A stretch of DNA of 22,500 bases from Chrysomallon squamiferum (taxonomy: Eukaryota; Mollusca; Gastropoda; Neomphalida; Peltospiridae), in assembly GCA_012295275.1 (NCBI GenBank), contig CM022665.1:38462295-38484794 (forward strand). The letters run 5' to 3'. The notes beneath the pieces are model-generated. The model was not told the DNA's origin, searched no databases, and saw only the letters and a list, made by a program, of their open reading frames with translations. Position 1 is the stretch's first letter. Every line of letters starts with the position of its first letter. Below are positions 1-10,050 of this stretch, one piece after another. Position numbers and translations under genes: made by a program.

Positions 1-90
1 AGCGATCTGACACTGCGACTGGTTGAATTTGCGATCATCCGATGCGACTGGTTGTAACGGAGTGTAGACTGAAAATGCGATCTCACGCTA
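1..90. repeat. End of a 29-bp-period tandem repeat
   Basis: Two adjacent units of exactly 29 bases (2-30 and 31-59) both start with GCGATC and both carry the 12-base core TGCGACTGGTTG, at 14 and 43. The parts between are diverged, with about 20 of 29 positions identical. A further GCGATCT at 77-83 may mark a third, decayed unit. The array runs into the left window edge, so it is probably longer upstream. It looks like a minisatellite or a decayed satellite fragment; no coding meaning is apparent. Confidence 0.6.
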
Positions 91-1039
91 AAAATGGTCG
101 AAATATATTGTACTTGCAATCTCTCGTTGCGTCTGGCCTTAGTGGACTCTAGGAGATGAAATTTGTTTCAACAGTTAATTGTGTTAGTTATTTAAGTATG
201 TCAAATAGTAACTAGACTGTAATTTTATGTTTCAGTCTCAGTTTACGACTTGTCGCAAAAAGACTTTCCGTAACAAAGTTAAAATGTCATGCTAAGAAGT
301 CACGCTCGTAACATGTAGATACAAAATATCTAAACATGTAGGAACTGCAAGAGTCATTTAAATGCTTTTTACTAAATGTTGTTCATAAGAACATCATCTG
401 GACTTAGACTGTCTTCCACCAAATCGGTCAGCACGTAAAATTTAGTATTATCATGTTTTAGCATGCAACAGGTTGTTATCAATAGTCGAATCGCGAAAAC
501 GTGCCTTTATTCGAACTTTAGCAAAATATACTAAATCTTCCCGCTTGGAAATCCTATATACAAACCGCAGTCCCTGTTCAATACAACGTCTAAATCCTGA
601 CTATTCAACTGACGTGCCTATACACACGTTCAGGGAATCGCGGTAGATTATTTCGAATTGTGCAAATTATTAAATTCAATGTCCGTACGGCGTTTCGTCA
701 GTAACCGATACCCTATTAACACAAATAAACAATGTCTGCGTCCGAATCGTAATACCTGCATGTGTATTGAGATACCTGAGTAAATAGTAGCTGAATTGCG
801 TTATTAAAATTTATAAACGGGTGTACATAAACGATTCGGATTAAAGTAATCTTTATCCGGTCGGATCATGCCGGATTGTCTGCTTATGTTTAATCTCTCG
901 TCTTTGGGATGTTGGCGAGGGTTCGATTTGTAATTTGGAAAATGTATATGGTATTTACATTTGTCGGTGATGTGGGTGAATGGTACCAGTATAATAGGTT
1001 TTTTTTACTCTGGTATTTGATGTAATTATATAAATAATA
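91..1039. other. Unique AT-rich sequence, no gene seen
   Basis: About 950 bases of complex, non-repetitive sequence with stops in all frames and no recognisable protein. CpG dinucleotides are not obviously scarce. A short inverted repeat, ATCCGG/CCGGAT with a 10-base spacer, lies at 855-876. A GGTTCGATTT string near 918 resembles a pol III B box, but no matching tRNA stem or A box is present. Confidence 0.6.
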
Positions 1040-1245
1040 GCAATATACACACGTACATACACGCATGTATCTTCCCATATACAAACGCATTCGCACAAAT
1101 ACAAATACGCATAAATACATGCATAAATCACATATATACATACATACAGGTGCAGACTGAATCATATGCACATACGAATACATACGTATACGAGGACAAA
1201 TGCCCACAGTCATACAGATAACAATACACACACACACGCATACAT
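1040..1245. repeat. Interrupted ACAT/ATAC tetranucleotide block
   Basis: Roughly 200 bases are dominated by ACATAC, ATACA and CACA units with many substitutions, including a short (AC) run near 1225-1240. This is a decayed ACAT microsatellite. Open frames across it on both strands are Tyr/Cys/Val- or His/Thr-rich repeat translations, not genes. Related blocks occur at about 4598-4716, 14808-14911, 19921-20200 and 22254-22398. Confidence 0.8.
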
Positions 1246-1319
1246 ATGTTGTGGGTTTTTTTGGTTTAAATCACCTGATCCTTTTGTCTTTCAAACTTAT
1301 GTGTATACCAGACATGATC

Positions 1320-1720
1320 AACAACAACATCAAAACAAAACCAAAAAATTAAAGTAAAATAAGAGTAAACAAAAAATTAAACAAAAGAAACAAACAAAAG
1401 AAAAAATTCAAGAACAAAAGAACTGTAAATAAATAAAAAAAAGGCTAAAAATAAACAAAGGAAATAAAAACCACGTCAATAAACTAAAGAATTAGAAATA
1501 AAAAGCCTTAAAAAAGAAGAAAATATATTTTTTTTTTTTAAATTTATAAAAATAAATATAAAATAAAATTCTGCAACAGTAAACAGCAACAACAATAGAA
1601 ACGGAAATCGAAAACAACAACAACAACAACAAAAACACCCCAAGACCTCCAAAACTACCTCAACAAAACAAATCATAAATTTAAAATTAAAATCATAAAA
1701 AAAAAAAAAAAAAAAAGATA
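1320..1720. repeat. A-rich low-complexity tract with (CAA)n and poly(A)
   Basis: About 400 bases are almost free of G+C on the plus strand and built from AAAC, AAAT and AAAG words. It includes a T run at about 1528-1539, a (CAA) run at about 1612-1633 and a pure A20 run at 1697-1716. It could be the degenerate tail of a retroposon or simply expanded low-complexity DNA. No flanking target duplication was found. Confidence 0.8.
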
Positions 1721-1739
1721 TTAAAAATTAGCAGGAATG

Positions 1740-2009
1740 CTTGCAATGTGTTAGTCTGGGTGTGTTTCGTTTTAAAATAATGCCGTATTGTTCTAAATCC
1801 GTGGATATTACGAACACAGTTTTTAACCCTTCGACTTCTAAGCCGTGATAGAAATCTAAATTCGTTCTAGTTCACTGAAATCAGCTGAATTAAAATCATT
1901 TAATCATGAAAGAAATTAAATACCAACTAAATCATTACTACGCGTTTTTGCAATAGACACGGTGGCACCTACCACTGGCAGAACAAAACATAACTTTCAC
2001 GATTCCACA
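1740..2009. other. Unique sequence, no gene seen
   Basis: Complex AT-rich sequence without a usable open frame, splice-bounded exon or repeat structure that I could see. Confidence 0.5.
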
Positions 2010-2180
2010 CAGGCGGATCCAGAGGCGCGTCTACTGCACGCACCCCTCTTCCTTTGCCCCTTGGGTATCAGTTTATCATAATCCTCGCAAGTCAGAACAA
2101 CAACAGCAAGGGTTTATACCCCTCTTTTCTGAAATGTGGACCAGCCCCTTTTGTAAAGCGTAATGCTTAAGGGCAAGTGC
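2010..2180. mobile_element. Possible transposon remnant with GCGGATCC
   Basis: This stretch is clearly richer in G+C than its surroundings. It begins with AGGCGGATCCAGAGGCG and then has pyrimidine-rich CACGCACCCC and TTTGCCCCTTGGG segments. From memory, strings like GGGGCGGATCCAG are common at ends of unclassified transposons in marine invertebrate genomes, and that memory is the only basis for the call. No transposase frame, inverted terminal repeats or target duplication were identified, so the limits are approximate. Confidence 0.2.
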
Positions 2181-3150
2181 TTTACTGAGCGAATTGTGAT
2201 ATAAAAAGAAAGCAGAAAAGTAAAGGAAATGAAGAAAACGTAATAAAGATAAAGTAAATGGATTTGTCGCATATTTGTCTAAGTCGTTGTCCTCGCGGGC
2301 CGCGGTAACAATGCGTGTTAACGAGAGACGTTATGTTCTTACTGCACCGAAGTAACTCATTATCTCTGCGAGAAGCAGTGTATAATGTACTGCAAGAAAC
2401 AATGCGTACTGTACCGTTCTAAATGAGATCGCATTAATCACGCGATGCATACCAGTATAAAGTAAAATATATAGCTAGTTTTGTCTGATGACACCCACCA
2501 AAGCTCTTTGATTAATTTTCTGACATTGGCTGTCAGAAAGTCAAATATTTGGTATTTTTGATATCCCGAAAATATTCAGCTCAAACCATTACATTTTTTT
2601 TTTTTTTTTTTTTTTTTACCCCAATGAATAATGAGGGATCCTTTTGTATGCACCTTAGCACAGTTAGGAAAAAAAACACAACATACTATGATCTTTTATA
2701 AAAACGTGCCTACCTCAGAAATTGCACTGTCGGCTGTTTGGAACATATAAATAAATACATATATGAAAATATATGGCGCGTAACTTATAGTTAGTTTTTT
2801 TTTTAAAAATGAATAAAGAAGTCTTTCATCGACGTATGATGCTTAGGTTGAAATCTGTTGAAAATCATACTGTTCAGCCTCTGTTTAAACATGTTTATCA
2901 TGTGTATAATACCTCACATGTAAATTACTCTGAATGATAGGTGGATGGAGATTATTCCTACATCAGTACAGTACTAGACTAGTGAAAACATAAGCATGCT
3001 TTACACAGACGCGATTTTATATTACACAAGTTCTGCTCGAGTTTTAATTCAGAATTTGTACAATAACATAGTTAAAATGCACCTAATCTTTATCTTATAA
3101 TTTTAACAAAACTTTTGGTTACACAGATCGTACAGTATAGTAGATAAGGA
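2181..3150. other. Unique AT-rich sequence with T24 run, no gene seen
   Basis: No coding frame or RNA gene is visible. A pure T run spans about 2594-2617. A short GC-rich patch (CTCGCGGGCCGCGG, near 2292) stands out in otherwise AT-rich DNA but is too short to interpret. Confidence 0.6.
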
Positions 3151-3420
3151 CACGTACAGATTCAGTTATATCCAAAACCTGAGATCCTTAATTTTAGGAA
3201 AAAAAAACATTCAAACACTGAAGTGAGTGGCAGTCTGGATATTAATTGTAAGTACAAATTTTCGTCGGATGCTTTGATTTCAGTTTCCAAATCCAGGGAT
3301 GCTTGGTTCGAAAGAAAAGATTTTCTAAGTACAAATCTTCACTGCACGCATTGATTCAGTTGTTTCCAAGACCAGTGAGTGTTGATACTGAGAAAGATAC
3401 TACTAAAGTATAAACTGCTC
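3150..3420. repeat. Diverged ~77-bp tandem repeats (3-4 copies)
   Basis: AAGTACAAAT occurs at 3250 and again at 3327, exactly 77 bases apart. The following GATT(T)CAGT...TTTCCAA blocks at 3276 and 3353 keep the same 77-base offset. A weak third start (AAAGTATAAA) is at 3405, about 78 bases on. Upstream, CACGTACAGATTCAGTTATATCC near 3153 resembles the middle of the 3327 unit, shifted by an insertion that includes an A run. This is an old, heavily diverged minisatellite or tandem duplication with no coding potential seen. Confidence 0.55.
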
Positions 3421-3593
3421 GTGACAAATTGCTGTTACGCCTTCATCGAAAGTTTAGTGTAATTCTTTTTCTTCTTCTTCAGTGAATGGGACTATCAAAA
3501 CATCATACCACGCCTTCGCAAAGCGTGCAAGAAAATAGGTTAATCTATTCCAAGGACATTTGTTTGTTTCTTCTGCGTCGTGCGAGATGCAAC

Positions 3594-3596
<3 letters not shown>

Positions 3597-3627
<31 letters not shown>

Positions 3628-3631
3628 AAGA

Positions 3632-3664
<33 letters not shown>
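3597..3664. repeat. Poly(A)29 followed by (TA)n
   Basis: A pure A run at 3597-3625 is followed by GAAAG and a (TA) run of about 29 bases at 3636-3664. Such compound tails can be left by LINE/SINE insertion, but no recognisable element body or target duplication lies upstream. Confidence 0.9.
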
Positions 3665-3669
<5 letters not shown>

Positions 3670-4047
3670 GTGTTAGTGGTATTAAACTCTAGTATTTACA
3701 AACAGGCGATGTTTGTATTTGCCTTCTGTGGACTTGCGAAATCGTTCCACGAAGCACGAAGTCCGCGTTTGCACTCGATTAGCGTTTATATGGTTTAGAA
3801 ATAGTAAAAACGTACGCAACGATTTTCGTTTTTCTCCGACATCTCGAGCTTAATTGATATTCATCGCTAACACTCGCCGGTGCTGCAGAACCATTAAAAA
3901 CAATTTTATTATCGAGAAGAAATTCGAGTATTTAATTTTATGTGGGTTTAAAAATCATTCTAGCAGAAAGATTCTGAATGAATTAACGTAAAAACATTTT
4001 CTTTGACGACGGACATAAAAATTTCTAAAGGGTTGAAAAAGAAGATG
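3665..4047. other. Unique sequence, no gene seen
   Basis: Complex sequence with several CpG-containing words and no coding frame longer than background. Nothing recognisable. Confidence 0.5.
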
Positions 4048-4074
4048 GAAAAAAAAAAAAAAAAAAAAAAAAAA
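4048..4074. repeat. Poly(A)26
   Basis: An uninterrupted A run. A second run of about 22 A lies at 4348-4369, roughly 275 bases downstream. The sequence between them (4075-4347) is unique and has no gene. Confidence 0.9.
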
Positions 4075-4347
4075 TGATGTTCTGTTCACGTGTTTCCAAC
4101 GACTGCAGGTGACATTAATAAATATGTCATGTACATTTACTCAGCGAATGAGGGTGAAACCGAACAGCGGGATGCAATGGCGCTGTCAAGGATACCAGGA
4201 TAATTAAAGAGTTGGTGATTTCACTCCCGAAACTGAACTAACCCTCCAACACGCTAACTTAATGACATTTTGGTTGGAGAAATGAAACTTCTATATCGGA
4301 TATATATATCAATAAGACACATATTTACCAACGGTTTAATGAGTATG

Positions 4348-4369
4348 AAAAAAAAAAAAAAAAAAAAAA
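4348..4369. repeat. Poly(A)22
   Basis: An uninterrupted A run. The 3' flank does not reappear upstream as a target-site duplication in the bases checked. Confidence 0.9.
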
Positions 4370-4597
4370 CGAATTTCTATTGAATCACTGACGTTTAGTA
4401 TAATTTACAATTAATCTTCATTTAGCAACATATGCATCAATATACACGTAGAAATGTACACAACATATTCTTTTATAAACCATATTGACAGACTATCTAG
4501 AACGGGAAATAACATAATAGTACTGCTGAACAGGATCGTTTCAGCCACTCTCAGTTACAGTAGTTGTACTTACATGAAAAACTGGCAAACTAGTTTG

Positions 4598-4716
4598 TAC
4601 ACACACGCGCACACGCGCGACTACATACATACATGCAAACATACAAACACACATACACACATACATATTTATATAAAAACACAAAAACACATTCAAATAT
4701 ACATACACACATATAA
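4598..4716. repeat. CA/ACAT compound microsatellite
   Basis: The block begins ACACACACGCGCACACGCGCG, an alternating purine-pyrimidine stretch, and continues into ACAT, AAACA and ACAC units. The alternating CA/CG part is the kind of sequence that can adopt Z-DNA. Overlapping open frames on both strands are repeat translations. Confidence 0.8.
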
Positions 4717-5219
4717 TCCGAGCAGAAACTTTAACATTTTTCAACGTAAGTAACAAAACTGTTGATAACAAAACCCATACCTTTTAGGATCAAATCGTGC
4801 CTAATTCTAGAACTAACTGGAGTTATGTATATACATATATTACATTACTCAATGCCTTTTTTTTTTTTCTTTGATAGCTCATCAAATTCAGTAGCACAAA
4901 CATTAACACCTTGGTTGAATGAATAAATTAACCTCAACAAATTTTAATACGCTGTTATGTAATAGATATTTTTGGAGGGGGGGTAAGTGGGTTGGTTGAT
5001 CTGGTAGGGAGACGGGACTGCAATGACAGGCAGTTTTTACTGAATAGCAGGGGATCCATTTTATGCGTTTTACAACAAAGATGAAAGCACATAACATAAC
5101 ATTCGATACATCATTCATGGAACACTGACTGGAACATACCGTAAACGATCGTCTGGTTATTATTCAGAGCTAAATTCTGAATTCTTAATGCCCTTGTTAC
5201 TCTCGTTCGTGTACTTTTC
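4717..5219. other. Unique sequence with short T and G runs, no gene seen
   Basis: Contains a T run at about 4857-4868 and a G7 run at 4977-4983 followed by GTAAGTGGGTTGG. A 71-residue minus-strand frame (4903-5118) has no recognisable domain and no supporting context. Confidence 0.5.
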
Positions 5220-5224
5220 TGCAG

Positions 5225-5608
5225 CTGCTGCAACTACTTCGACTACTACTACAACAACAGCCATTAATAATAACAGTACTCCTCCTCCTCCTAACACTTT
5301 TATTATTATTACTATTTTTGCTAGTACCACTGCTGATAACACAACGACAATAATTACAATTACTACTACTACTACTGTTACAGATACCAATTACAAATAA
5401 TGCTACTACAAATTCTACAATTATTTATATACTGTTGCTATTTATAACATTACTTTTCTTTTTTCTTCTTTTCTTCTACTACTAACTGTTACTATTTATA
5501 CTATAACTATTACTGTTTGCTTTTTGCTTCTAATTACTCCTACTACTAACACTACTACTACTACATACTATCACTGCTTCTAATACTACTTTATTCTACT
5601 GCTGCCAC
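5225..5608. repeat. Interrupted (TAC/ACT)n trinucleotide field
   Basis: For nearly 400 bases the plus strand is dominated by ACT/TAC trinucleotides, mixed with ATT, CTC and AAC triplets. Frames across it read as poly-Thr/Ile on one strand and poly-Val on the other, which reflects period-3 repeat structure and not selection on a protein. Similar fields with the same strand polarity are at 8154-8230, 10614-10932, 15298-15645 and 17829-18150. Confidence 0.8.
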
Positions 5609-5612
5609 AGAA

Positions 5613-5690
<78 letters not shown>

Positions 5691-5702
5691 AAGAAGAAGA
5701 AG
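5613..5702. repeat. (AAT)16 joined to (AAG)14
   Basis: A clean (AAT)n run at 5613-5660 changes directly to (AAG)n at 5661-5702. The AAG part is a pure purine strand and could form intramolecular triplex DNA. The long Leu/Ile and Ser/Tyr frames on the minus strand come entirely from this array. Confidence 0.95.
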
Positions 5703-5880
5703 GAAGATAAGAACAACAGCAAGAACAATCACTGCAACAAGGAGTAACCCGAAGAAAAAAAACAACAAAAAAACCAACAACAAAACAACAACAAACAAAA
5801 CAAATAATAACAACTCCCCCACCCCCTCCTCCAATAAAAACAAATAAAACAAACAACGAAAACAACTAAAACTGAATCAA
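5703..5880. repeat. (AAC)-rich low-complexity tract
   Basis: A degenerate AAC/AAAC region with a CCCCCACCCCCTCCTCC patch at about 5816-5832. It continues the compound repeat above. Confidence 0.75.
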
Positions 5881-6415
5881 ATGTGGTTTTTTTTTCCCGC
5901 TTCTTGTGTTTTGCTCTTCATTTTAACCGCAGCACATCAAACGTGTTAACACTCTCTTCTCCAAACACTGCACATCTGAGTACAATTTCTAAGAAAGAAA
6001 AAAAACAGCCATGCTCGAATTAACACAGCATGTATTCACATTTGCCTTTCTGATCTTTAAGTTAAGAACTTAAAAATCACACAGCATATTAATACACCTG
6101 CCCCCATACAGGGGGAAGATCAAAGTTTTTTTGTCAAAACTGAAGATGTTATGAAACGCCCTGTTTCGTATTTGCATGCGACAAAATTAAATATTTACAA
6201 AGCCGTTCTGTTACAAAAAGCTTAAAATTTCTCAACATTAGCAGGGTATGTTGATACAGTGTTCAGAAAAGGGAGATGAAAAGTGTCTTCTTCATCCTTC
6301 GTCGATGATTTTTTGATTCATCGCAGAAATAAGTTGTTGGCAATACGTACTGATGTATGGTTTTTAATATTTCATCTACTTAGCGCCATTGCGTTATGTA
6401 ATTTGATGTTGCGGT
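5881..6415. other. Unique sequence, no gene seen
   Basis: Holds one compact inverted repeat, CCCCC-ATACA-GGGGG, at 6101-6115. No open frame of note and no RNA gene. Confidence 0.5.
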
Positions 6416-6421
6416 TTATAT

Positions 6422-6459
<38 letters not shown>
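6416..6459. repeat. (TA)n
   Basis: About 44 bases of TA dinucleotide with a single phase break (TAATAT). It is self-complementary and can extrude as a cruciform. Confidence 0.9.
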
Positions 6460-6465
<6 letters not shown>

Positions 6466-6814
6466 GTAAATGTTTATCTAGCTTTAAAATGAATAACAAA
6501 AGATTAAAGGTACAAGAAGTTTAGAATGTAATAAAATAGTGCTTTTGAAATCGATACGAAAACAGTCGAAAGAGAATTAATTAACTTTTAAATTCCGCGA
6601 GAGAAGAGGCTCGCAAAAAGAAAATAAAAGTGTAATATTTAAACGAACAAGCGCGTTCAGACAGAATGTTTCCATGTTTGCGTGCAGGCACTGAACAAAC
6701 AGGGATCCTTTTTATTTTATTTTTTATTAATTAATTTCTATGTGAATCGTTGCCAAACAATGACGAAGACGTCGACGAAGACGCCGATGAAGACACAGTA
6801 AGAACAAGAACAAA
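6460..6814. other. Unique sequence, no gene seen
   Basis: AT-rich sequence with a GACGAAGACG(T/C)CGA(C/T)GAAGAC patch at about 6761-6795, a short degenerate 12-base tandem. No gene recognised. Confidence 0.5.
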
Positions 6815-6920
6815 AGGTTATAACAATCTGTGTAGCCAGTGGTGATACCCCGGGCCAACGGCTTGATTGTATCCCCCCCCCCCCCAGAAACTCCAGTACA
6901 GGGCCTTGTACTGAGAAATG
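6815..6920. mobile_element. Possible transposon remnant with C13 run
   Basis: GTGTAGCCAGTGGTGATACC followed by CCGGGCC and a C13 run at 6873-6885 stands out as GC-rich. From memory, GGCGTAGCCAG next to C- or G-runs is a frequent motif in transposon-derived repeats of marine invertebrates. That is the sole basis: no terminal repeats, target duplication or transposase frame were found, and the limits are approximate. Confidence 0.2.
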
Positions 6921-6945
6921 CGAGAAAGGAAGAAATGTTATGTAT

Positions 6946-6977
6946 ATGCAAAAAAAATAAAAAATAAAAAATAAAAT
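6946..6977. repeat. (AAAAAAT)n
   Basis: Four copies of an A-rich 7-base unit (AAAAAAT), slightly irregular. Confidence 0.8.
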
Positions 6978-7169
6978 CCTGGATGAAATAAACTTTTCAT
7001 TCCAATTAAATACAAATCAACAACGTTAATTTTGACCCAAATGTGATCTCCTCTCAGCAAAACATTTAAACTTCGTATTTTTATTACATTAATGAAAGGT
7101 ATTATTTTTCATTCCGATTAAAGCTAAGTTAGTTAGTCGCTCTTATGACATGGAAGACCTATGATAAGC

Positions 7170-7222
7170 CTTTTTTCTTCTTCTTCTTTTTTTTTTTTTT
7201 TTTTTATATATATTTTTTTTTA
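7170..7222. repeat. T-rich tract with (TTC)n and T run
   Basis: A T/TTC-rich stretch, with a T run of about 18 bases, ending in TATATATA and another T run. Confidence 0.85.
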
Positions 7223-7543
7223 AATTAATTTCAGCTTTGAAAACGACTTTTCACAAGTTGCGTTTGAAAATGCAACGGTAAGCAGTAACATGAACAACGA
7301 AGATAATTGAGACAGTTTAAAATTTCAAAAAATTTAATTTTACTTTGACACTTTGTACGTCACTGTGTCTGACTTAGTCTCTGACTGATTTCCTATCTAC
7401 CATACCTTTTTCCTTTACTGTCAGTTTAAATATCAGTGAATCTATTTATCTGACTGTTTTTATTGCGTGTCTGTTATTTTTTTTCTCTGTCACACTGTCA
7501 TATACTCTTTCTCTCACTCTCTTTCTTCTGTTATACATGCACA

Positions 7544-7545
<2 letters not shown>
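7223..7545. other. Unique pyrimidine-biased sequence, no gene seen
   Basis: The approach to the (TC)n array becomes progressively T/C-rich, with CTCT and TGTCT words, as expected for decayed edges of an expanding microsatellite. No gene seen. Confidence 0.5.

Positions 7546-7625
<80 letters not shown>
7546..7625. repeat. (CT)40 microsatellite
   Basis: Eighty uninterrupted bases of CT. All three plus-strand frames give Ser-Leu repeats, which explains the open frames of 65-78 residues here. A second, 91-base (TC)n lies at 11475-11565 in the same orientation. Confidence 0.98.
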
Positions 7626-7628
<3 letters not shown>

Positions 7629-8011
7629 ACACTCTGTTGTTTTCTTTCATTCTATTTTGAAAACTTCGTCACGCCCTTCTTCGGTAACCGAAGTGAAATA
7701 TAGATGTCACATTTTTCAACTTAAATTCAAAGCAGAAAGACGTTTTTCTTTCACTGCCGTAGTGAAAACATAATCCAACTTAGAACAGCTTTCGTCTTGT
7801 ATTTCCTTTTTATTGCCTCTTTTATTCAGTTTCGCACCTTCTGCTGATTCTCAAGGGCGGGTCCCGTCGTATTTGTCGGGCATGTGACTTAGTTTTTGAA
7901 ATGTATTAAAGACATATCTGTAATGACATAAATATAACTTCAGATTTGGAAGTTTTGCTTTGTTTTGGAAAGTCTGCTGTGATAGTTTATACTATGCAGT
8001 GAAGGAAGATT
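7626..8011. other. Unique sequence, no gene seen
   Basis: Complex sequence with no coding frame other than the run-out from the (CT)n array. GGGCGGGTCCCGTCG near 7855 is a small GC-rich patch. Confidence 0.5.
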
Positions 8012-8023
8012 GATGATGATAAT

Positions 8024-8101
<78 letters not shown>

Positions 8102-8230
8102 TATTATTATTATTGTTGTTGTTCTTGTCACTATTATTATTATTATTATTATTGTTACTACTTCTACTACTACTACTACTACTGCTGCTACTACTACTAC
8201 GTCTACTACTACTACTATTACTACTGCTTA
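8012..8230. repeat. Compound (GAT)(AAC)(AAT)(ATT)(GTT)(ATT)(ACT) array
   Basis: In order: (GAT)3, (AAC) at 8024-8070, (AAT) to 8100, (ATT) at 8100-8114, (GTT)3 at 8115-8123, then another (ATT) run at about 8133-8152 and a degenerate ACT/CTA stretch to 8230. The switch from AAT to ATT at 8100/8101 makes a perfect inverted repeat of 14 bases per arm. It extends by G-T wobble and slippage into the AAC/GTT parts. The plus-strand frame of 107 residues (Thr/Ile) is a repeat translation. Confidence 0.95.
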
Positions 8231-8580
8231 TTGTTTCAAATTAATTTTATATAACATTAACGTATACAGATTCGATAGATTTCCTTTTCAAAAATTCATA
8301 ATATTACAAATTATATTTTATATAATATTCTGATATATAACCATGGTTTTGCGACCCTTCTCTATATATTCACGAAAACCCCACCAATGAAATCGCACCC
8401 GCACCTCCCCCCCCCTTTTTGTAATATAAGTCTTCACATCCTTGTAACACCCTCTAAAACGATGACTGATTATGGCGGTGTCACTTTACAGTAAAATAAT
8501 AATAATGAAGTATGTTCCTTAAAGATATTTATTCGATCTACTTTTATTAGCAGTGAAGCTGAACCATATAAGACGTTAAT
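8231..8580. other. Unique sequence with short C run, no gene seen
   Basis: AT-rich sequence with a C9 run at 8407-8415. No gene, RNA or mobile element recognised. Confidence 0.5.
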
Positions 8581-8584
8581 ATTA

Positions 8585-9390
8585 AAACTTTTTTTTTCTT
8601 TATTAATTATTTTTTTTAATTTTTTTTTTTTTTAAATGTCGATTTTTCACCCCAAAAAATTATAAAATATGTTTTTTGAAGATACATATCGGATGTTCAG
8701 TTATTATTAAAGAAAAAGAAAAACAAAAAACAAAAGAAAAAAAAAAAGAAAGGAAAAAAAAAATAATTTGCGTGTACATTAATATCGAAGCAAATTGACA
8801 AAAGTATTAAAATGTTAAATATATTATTAGATGAACGTAAATATTTTACATAACCAACGAAATAAAAAACTGCTATTTTAATTTAAACTTCAAGAAAATG
8901 TTATAAACGTGAAAAAAACGAAGAGAGAATAAACATATTTGTTAACGACTAAACCATAGGTGACTCGAGTGATAAATGACTTTGTAAGAAGAAAAACAAC
9001 AAAGAATTGTTAATAAAAGATATAGTGATAGAAATACTATACGTGAATATATTAAGAAACGCACAGAAAGATGAGAAGAAAAATAAAGACTCTTTAAAAA
9101 TTAAAAAAAAAAAAAATTAATAATAATATGTAATTACCCCCGAAAAAATATATACATGTATAAATCGTAATAGACTTGTCTACATAATACATACGTACGT
9201 TAAAAATGTGTTGACATGAATACAAATAAATTACTTTAAGTAACTGACATGTAAATACAGATAAAGTAAAAAAAAATGTATTTAGATAAAAAAAGACACA
9301 TTTTGAAGCAAAAAAAACAACAAAAAAACAAACCCAGACGTCTATATATTTTTTAAGTTTAAAAAGAAAGAAAGAAAATAAAAAAACCCA
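8585..9390. repeat. A/T low-complexity region
   Basis: Starts with T-rich sequence (8588-8636), then mainly A-rich DNA with many short A runs, including a purine-rich stretch at 8710-8765 and AAAG runs near 9361-9378. There is no coding signal. The minus-strand frame at 9094-9534 (146 residues, Phe/Leu/Val/Cys-rich) is produced by A-rich and (CA)n sequence. Confidence 0.7.
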
Positions 9391-9409
9391 CAGCAAGTAA
9401 AGACGATAA

Positions 9410-9410
<1 letters not shown>

Positions 9411-9453
<43 letters not shown>
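9411..9453. repeat. (AC)n microsatellite
   Basis: Forty-three uninterrupted bases of AC. It explains the Cys-Val runs in minus-strand frames. Confidence 0.97.
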
Positions 9454-9457
<4 letters not shown>

Positions 9458-9629
9458 TCAAAAAGAAAAGAAAAGAAAGAAAAAGGAAACAAAAAATCAA
9501 CGTAGACAGTAGAAAACAACAACAAACAAAACAAAAGTCTGACAAATAAGTCAGTCGCTGTCTCTTTCTATTAAATATTTAAATTCTCCGCTACTCTTAA
9601 TTACAAGTCACAAAAAGCCTTGTAATACG

Positions 9630-9670
9630 ATATATATATATATATATATAGATAGATAGATAGACAGATA
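9630..9670. repeat. (TA)n followed by (GATA)n
   Basis: About 21 bases of TA at 9630-9650 pass directly into GATA/GACA units to about 9670. Confidence 0.92.
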
Positions 9671-9944
9671 AAAAAAAGTATTGTGTTCCAAAATCAAGAC
9701 ATGTAATAAATAAACAGACCAATAAAAAAATAAAAAAATAAAAATAAAGAATATCCCCCCCCAAAAAACCCCACATTTAAAAATAAAATTTTGCTGAAAT
9801 TGTAGAACTGAGGCAAGAAATTTGTTAGTCCGTGAGTAATGCGTAGGTTTCAAGTATGTTAAGTCGTGTGATCAATTCTGTTCATTACTAACATCAAGCT
9901 TTTTTTTCATTCCAACCGATTCATCAACGATCTTCATCAGCACA

Positions 9945-10050
9945 ATCATCATCATCATCATCATCTTCCCGATCATTATCATCAACATCATCGCTATAGT
10001 AACCAAACATCATTATAATGATCATTGTCATCAACATCAGCAACAGCATG
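9945..10050. repeat. (ATC)n and degenerate CAT/CAA field
   Basis: A clean (ATC)7 run at 9945-9965 decays into ATC/CAACATC-like triplets up to about 10050. Confidence 0.85.

Noticed and set aside
900-960. Pol III B box GGTTCGATTT of a tRNA-derived SINE
   Set aside because: Only the short word matches; no A box at suitable distance, tail or target duplication.
5586-5865. Overlapping minus-strand frames of 88-89 residues
   Set aside because: They are translations of (AAT)n, (AAG)n and (AAC)n arrays: homopolymeric Ile, Leu, Tyr, Ser and Cys runs with no other content.
6101-6115. CCCCC-ATACA-GGGGG as a terminator or RNA hairpin
   Set aside because: A five-pair isolated hairpin in a eukaryotic non-coding context has no supporting neighbour or T run placed as a terminator.
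9094-9534. 146-residue minus-strand frame, the longest in the window
   Set aside because: It is made of A-rich sequence and an (AC)n run read on the other strand, giving Phe/Leu/Val/Cys low complexity. No domain or conserved motif.
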